From Pyrodictiaceae archaeon (GTDB taxonomy: Archaea; Thermoproteota; Thermoprotei_A; Sulfolobales; Pyrodictiaceae), in contig JALVKZ010000246.1 of assembly GCA_027033675.1 (NCBI GenBank), positions 1 through 8,259 of the forward strand: a DNA stretch of 8,259 bases. Reading direction: 5' to 3'. Positions 6,693 to 8,259 of the stretch are shown one piece after another; positions within the stretch are counted from its first letter, which is position 1; each line of letters begins with the position of its first letter. The notes below the pieces were generated by a model. The model ran no database searches and was not told where the DNA came from. It worked only from the letters and a program-made list of their open reading frames with translations. The translations under genes were made by a program, and so were the position numbers.

Positions 6693-7238
6693 TTACCGCC
6701 TTCTCTCAAGTATCTTAGCCAAGAGCTTTCTGGCCTCTTCAAGCGTCTCGTTAATACCTCTCCAGTGACCCCCCCTCCAGTATACTTGGCCGCAGCGTGG
6801 ACATATCCAGAACTCGTCATAGACCTCGTAGACACGGGGAGGAACTCGTCCCCTTACCTTAGATTTGTCTACTCTCTTAAGAGGGGTGTTACAGAGAGGG
6901 CACCTACTCCTATCTGGGTCTATCTCAAGCCTTATACCATAAGTTGCTCCCAGCTTAGCAAGGGCCTCCACTATATTATCGCTTACAAAGACCGCTTCAA
7001 TACCATGGCGTAATGCTCGTCTATATAATCCACGGTCACGAGTCACGATTACGCGCCCAGTAGCTGCTGCCTCATCAAGGATGCGTGAGTCATGCCATCC
7101 CCTGGCATAGATAGTATCGTATCCCAGCATACGCAGCCAGCGTGCTAGCGAGCCAAGCATAGAGTCAACTATGAAGGCTGGCTCCCTACGCCTACTAGTA
7201 GCCAGGATCACGACTGATGAGTCCCTTTCAGAGGTCAT
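6693..7238 (-). CDS. Mut7-C (DUF82) PIN-like putative RNase with zinc ribbon
   Basis: This 181-residue protein is of the Mut7-C family, a PIN-like nuclease fold fused to a zinc ribbon and common in archaea; the domain is also the C-terminal part of the C. elegans 3'-5' exonuclease MUT-7. The PIN-like part (about 21-105) shows FIVDSMLGSLARWLRMLGYDT (22-42), ILDEA (53-57) and VIVTRDRGL (63-71), making Asp25, Asp55/Glu56 and Asp68 the likely metal-binding acids. The ribbon uses Cys113, Cys116, Cys146 and Cys149 (CPLC and CPRC). A basic helix ends the protein. Family members usually begin just before the FIVD block, so about 20 residues here are an N-terminal extension. The ATG is supported by an in-frame TAA nine bases upstream and an adjacent AAGGAG. 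A role in RNA degradation or processing is inferred from family; activity is not shown by sequence. Confidence 0.9.
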   Translation of the reverse strand: MTSERDSSVVILATSRRREPAFIVDSMLGSLARWLRMLGYDTIYARGWHDSRILDEAAATGRVIVTRDRGLYRRALRHGIEAVFVSDNIVEALAKLGATYGIRLEIDPDRSRCPLCNTPLKRVDKSKVRGRVPPRVYEVYDEFWICPRCGQVYWRGGHWRGINETLEEARKLLAKILERRR

Positions 7239-7240
7239 TT

Positions 7241-7273
7241 CTCCTTATTCGCCTCCTCAATAATCCTCCTTTT
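7241..7273 (-). promoter_or_regulatory. Repeated Shine-Dalgarno-like runs before the Mut7-C gene
   Basis: On the minus strand three purine-rich anti-SD matches occur in 33 bases: AAAAGGAGGAT (7263-7273), GAGGAGG (7252-7258) and AAGGAG (7241-7246). The nearest is only two bases from the ATG, and GAGGAGG is 13 bases away. This decides that translation starts at 7238, but which run is used is unclear. Confidence 0.5.
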
Positions 7274-7350
7274 ACCAATACTTTACTAATACCCATGCTC
7301 GGAATAGAATACTATGGCTTATTCCTCTTCTTGTTTTTATCTCCCTATTT

Positions 7351-7361
7351 TATTTTAAAAA
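7351..7361 (-). promoter_or_regulatory. Candidate TATA box for the Mut7-C gene
   Basis: Read on the minus strand, TTTTTAAAATA follows CCTAGG and is the best TATA-like sequence in the 178-bp gap. It would start transcription near 7325-7330 and give a leader of about 90 bases. The same A/T tract may instead serve as the end of the upstream CBS transcript, so the assignment is tentative. Confidence 0.35.
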
Positions 7362-7381
7362 CCTAGGAAAAGTGACAAAAG
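7357..7381 (-). terminator. T-tract terminator of the four-CBS gene
   Basis: Downstream of the CBS gene stop, the minus strand carries three T-runs in 25 bases: TTTT (7377-7380), TTTT (7368-7371) and TTTTT (7357-7361), without a hairpin. Consecutive T-tracts like this are the usual intrinsic termination signal in archaea. Confidence 0.5.
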
Positions 7382-7416
7382 ACTGTTAGCTTTCTACCAG
7401 AGACGAGGCCTTTACC

Positions 7417-8217
7417 CTAGGCTGCTTTTGATGCCACTAGGCGAACTAGTTCGTCAAGAGTTATTATCCCGACTATTTTGTCCTCATGCATTACTACTAC
7501 TCCTTTACTATTCTTCTGCCTCATCTTATCATAGGCTTCTGCCACGCTAGCATCTGGAGCTACTATGGGTGGTCTCAGCCTCATTATATCGTCTACTAGG
7601 AGGTGCTCTATTCTCTCTTTACGGTATTTCTCCGGCACTATATCGTGGAAGGCTAGGAAGGCATCAGCTACCTCATCAACCGTGACGTAGCCTACTAGTC
7701 TATTCTCTTCATCAAGCACCGGTATGAACAGGAGATTGTATTGGAGCAATAACTTCCTCGCGTGGAGAACCTTGTTTGTCGTCCTGAGTATCTCGGGCAC
7801 CGTTATCATTATATCAACCGCCTTTGTATCCGGCGCCACGTCGCGAACAAGGCTAGCTATCTCCCACCGAGTTACTAGGCCAACAACCTTCTCGTCCTCC
7901 ACAACAGGGTAGCTTCCAACATTATCACTCACCATTTTCCTAGCAGTCTCGCCTACGCTTAGACTTGGAGGTATCGTCTTGGGATCCGGTGTCATGAAGC
8001 TTGATACATGCATACGTCCAGGTACAAGGTTCCTCGTGCGTAGTGTTGCCAACTTAACCATTATGTCCTTCTTAGTCATAATACCTACTAGCTTCTCGTC
8101 CTCGAAGGCCAGTACACGGTCCATATCGTAGCGCTTCATTACTCTAACAGCATGCTCTAATGTCTCGTCTTTATCAACCGCCGGGTAATCGCGGAGCATT
8201 ATCTCCTCTGCCTTCAT
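7417..8217 (-). CDS. Four-CBS-domain (double Bateman module) regulatory protein
   Basis: This 266-residue protein consists only of four CBS domains, at about 3-56, 72-128, 133-190 and 207-264. Each shows the hallmark G-x-x-T-x-x-(D/E) end: GIMTKKD (45-51), GLVTRWE (113-119), GYVTVDE (176-182) and GIITLDE (250-256). The domain starts also repeat (EIMLRDYP, SFMTPDPKTI, DIMITVPEI, DIMRLRPPI). CBS pairs bind adenine nucleotides such as AMP, ATP or SAM and act as energy or metabolite sensors; no catalytic or DNA-binding domain is attached, so the partner and output are unknown. No signal peptide or membrane segment is present, so it is cytoplasmic. ATG at 8217 is the only start after the in-frame TAG at 8236-8238, and it has a GGGAG Shine-Dalgarno six bases upstream. 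It is the first gene of the minus-strand group, separated from the Mut7-C gene by 178 bp with its own T-tracts, so it is probably transcribed alone. Confidence 0.93.
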   Translation of the reverse strand: MKAEEIMLRDYPAVDKDETLEHAVRVMKRYDMDRVLAFEDEKLVGIMTKKDIMVKLATLRTRNLVPGRMHVSSFMTPDPKTIPPSLSVGETARKMVSDNVGSYPVVEDEKVVGLVTRWEIASLVRDVAPDTKAVDIMITVPEILRTTNKVLHARKLLLQYNLLFIPVLDEENRLVGYVTVDEVADAFLAFHDIVPEKYRKERIEHLLVDDIMRLRPPIVAPDASVAEAYDKMRQKNSKGVVVMHEDKIVGIITLDELVRLVASKAA

Positions 8218-8223
8218 GGGGCT

Positions 8224-8231
8224 CTCCCCCC
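8224..8231 (-). promoter_or_regulatory. Shine-Dalgarno site of the four-CBS gene
   Basis: On the minus strand GGGGGGAG lies six bases before the ATG at 8217, a normal distance, and supports that start. Confidence 0.55.
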
Positions 8232-8252
8232 TATTCTACGAAAAAGGTGAAG

Positions 8253-8259
8253 GTTTTAA
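8253..8259 (-). promoter_or_regulatory. Possible TATA element cut by the window edge
   Basis: The minus strand reads TTAAAAC at the very end of the window, about 36 bases before the CBS start codon. That spacing would give a leader of about 10 bases that still includes the Shine-Dalgarno. The element is truncated by the window edge, so support is weak. Confidence 0.25.

Noticed and set aside
6765..7013. Plus-strand 82-codon frame opposite the Mut7-C gene
   Set aside because: The minus-strand protein has clear Mut7-C and zinc-ribbon motifs, and the plus frame has no recognisable features.
7214..7220. CTGATGA, another C-box-like string on the plus strand
   Set aside because: It is inside the Mut7-C coding region and lacks a D box at a suitable distance.
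7239..7285. Short minus-strand leader frame whose TGA overlaps the Mut7-C ATG
   Set aside because: The frame is open for only about 15 codons and has no ATG, GTG or TTG start, only ATT.

Overview
The window looks like a piece of a hyperthermophilic archaeal chromosome, most likely Crenarchaeota (Thermoproteota) and possibly the Desulfurococcales. The reasons are the protein repertoire (archaeal-type split biotin carboxylase/carrier/carboxyltransferase, TmcA, Mut7-C zinc-ribbon protein, four-CBS protein), AGA/AGG- and ATA-rich codon use, tightly packed genes, GTG and TTG starts, and T-tract gene ends instead of hairpin terminators. The genus cannot be fixed from the sequence alone.

Positions 1-5851 form a plus-strand run of five genes. 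The first three encode a biotin-dependent acyl-CoA carboxylase: the 3' part of the biotin carboxylase gene (accC-type), the biotin carrier protein (784-1263, biotinyl Lys123) and the carboxyltransferase (1380-2924). They match the three-subunit acetyl-CoA/propionyl-CoA carboxylase of crenarchaea. The carboxylase charges biotin on the carrier with CO2 using ATP, and the transferase passes it to an acyl-CoA. The carrier gene starts inside the carboxylase gene, with an unusual 50-bp out-of-frame overlap. Next come tmcA (2954-5146), encoding an RNA cytidine N4-acetyltransferase, and a small gene of unknown function (5159-5851) whose product looks exported and membrane-anchored by its C terminus.

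Positions 5796-8217 hold three minus-strand genes: a DedA/VTT-type membrane protein (5796-6494, TTG start, tail-to-tail overlap of 56 bp with the exported-protein gene), a Mut7-C PIN-like putative RNase with a zinc ribbon (6693-7238), and a four-CBS-domain protein (7417-8217). Two gaps of 178-198 bp separate them. They contain T-tracts, TATA-like stretches and strong Shine-Dalgarno-like runs, but no RNA gene that I can support.

I see no mobile element, CRISPR array, tRNA or rRNA. This is mostly an ordinary core region. The points most worth checking are the accC/accB overlap, unusual residues in the carboxylase subunits, the unknown exported protein, and the unclear start of the VTT gene. I did not find a convincing undescribed system.
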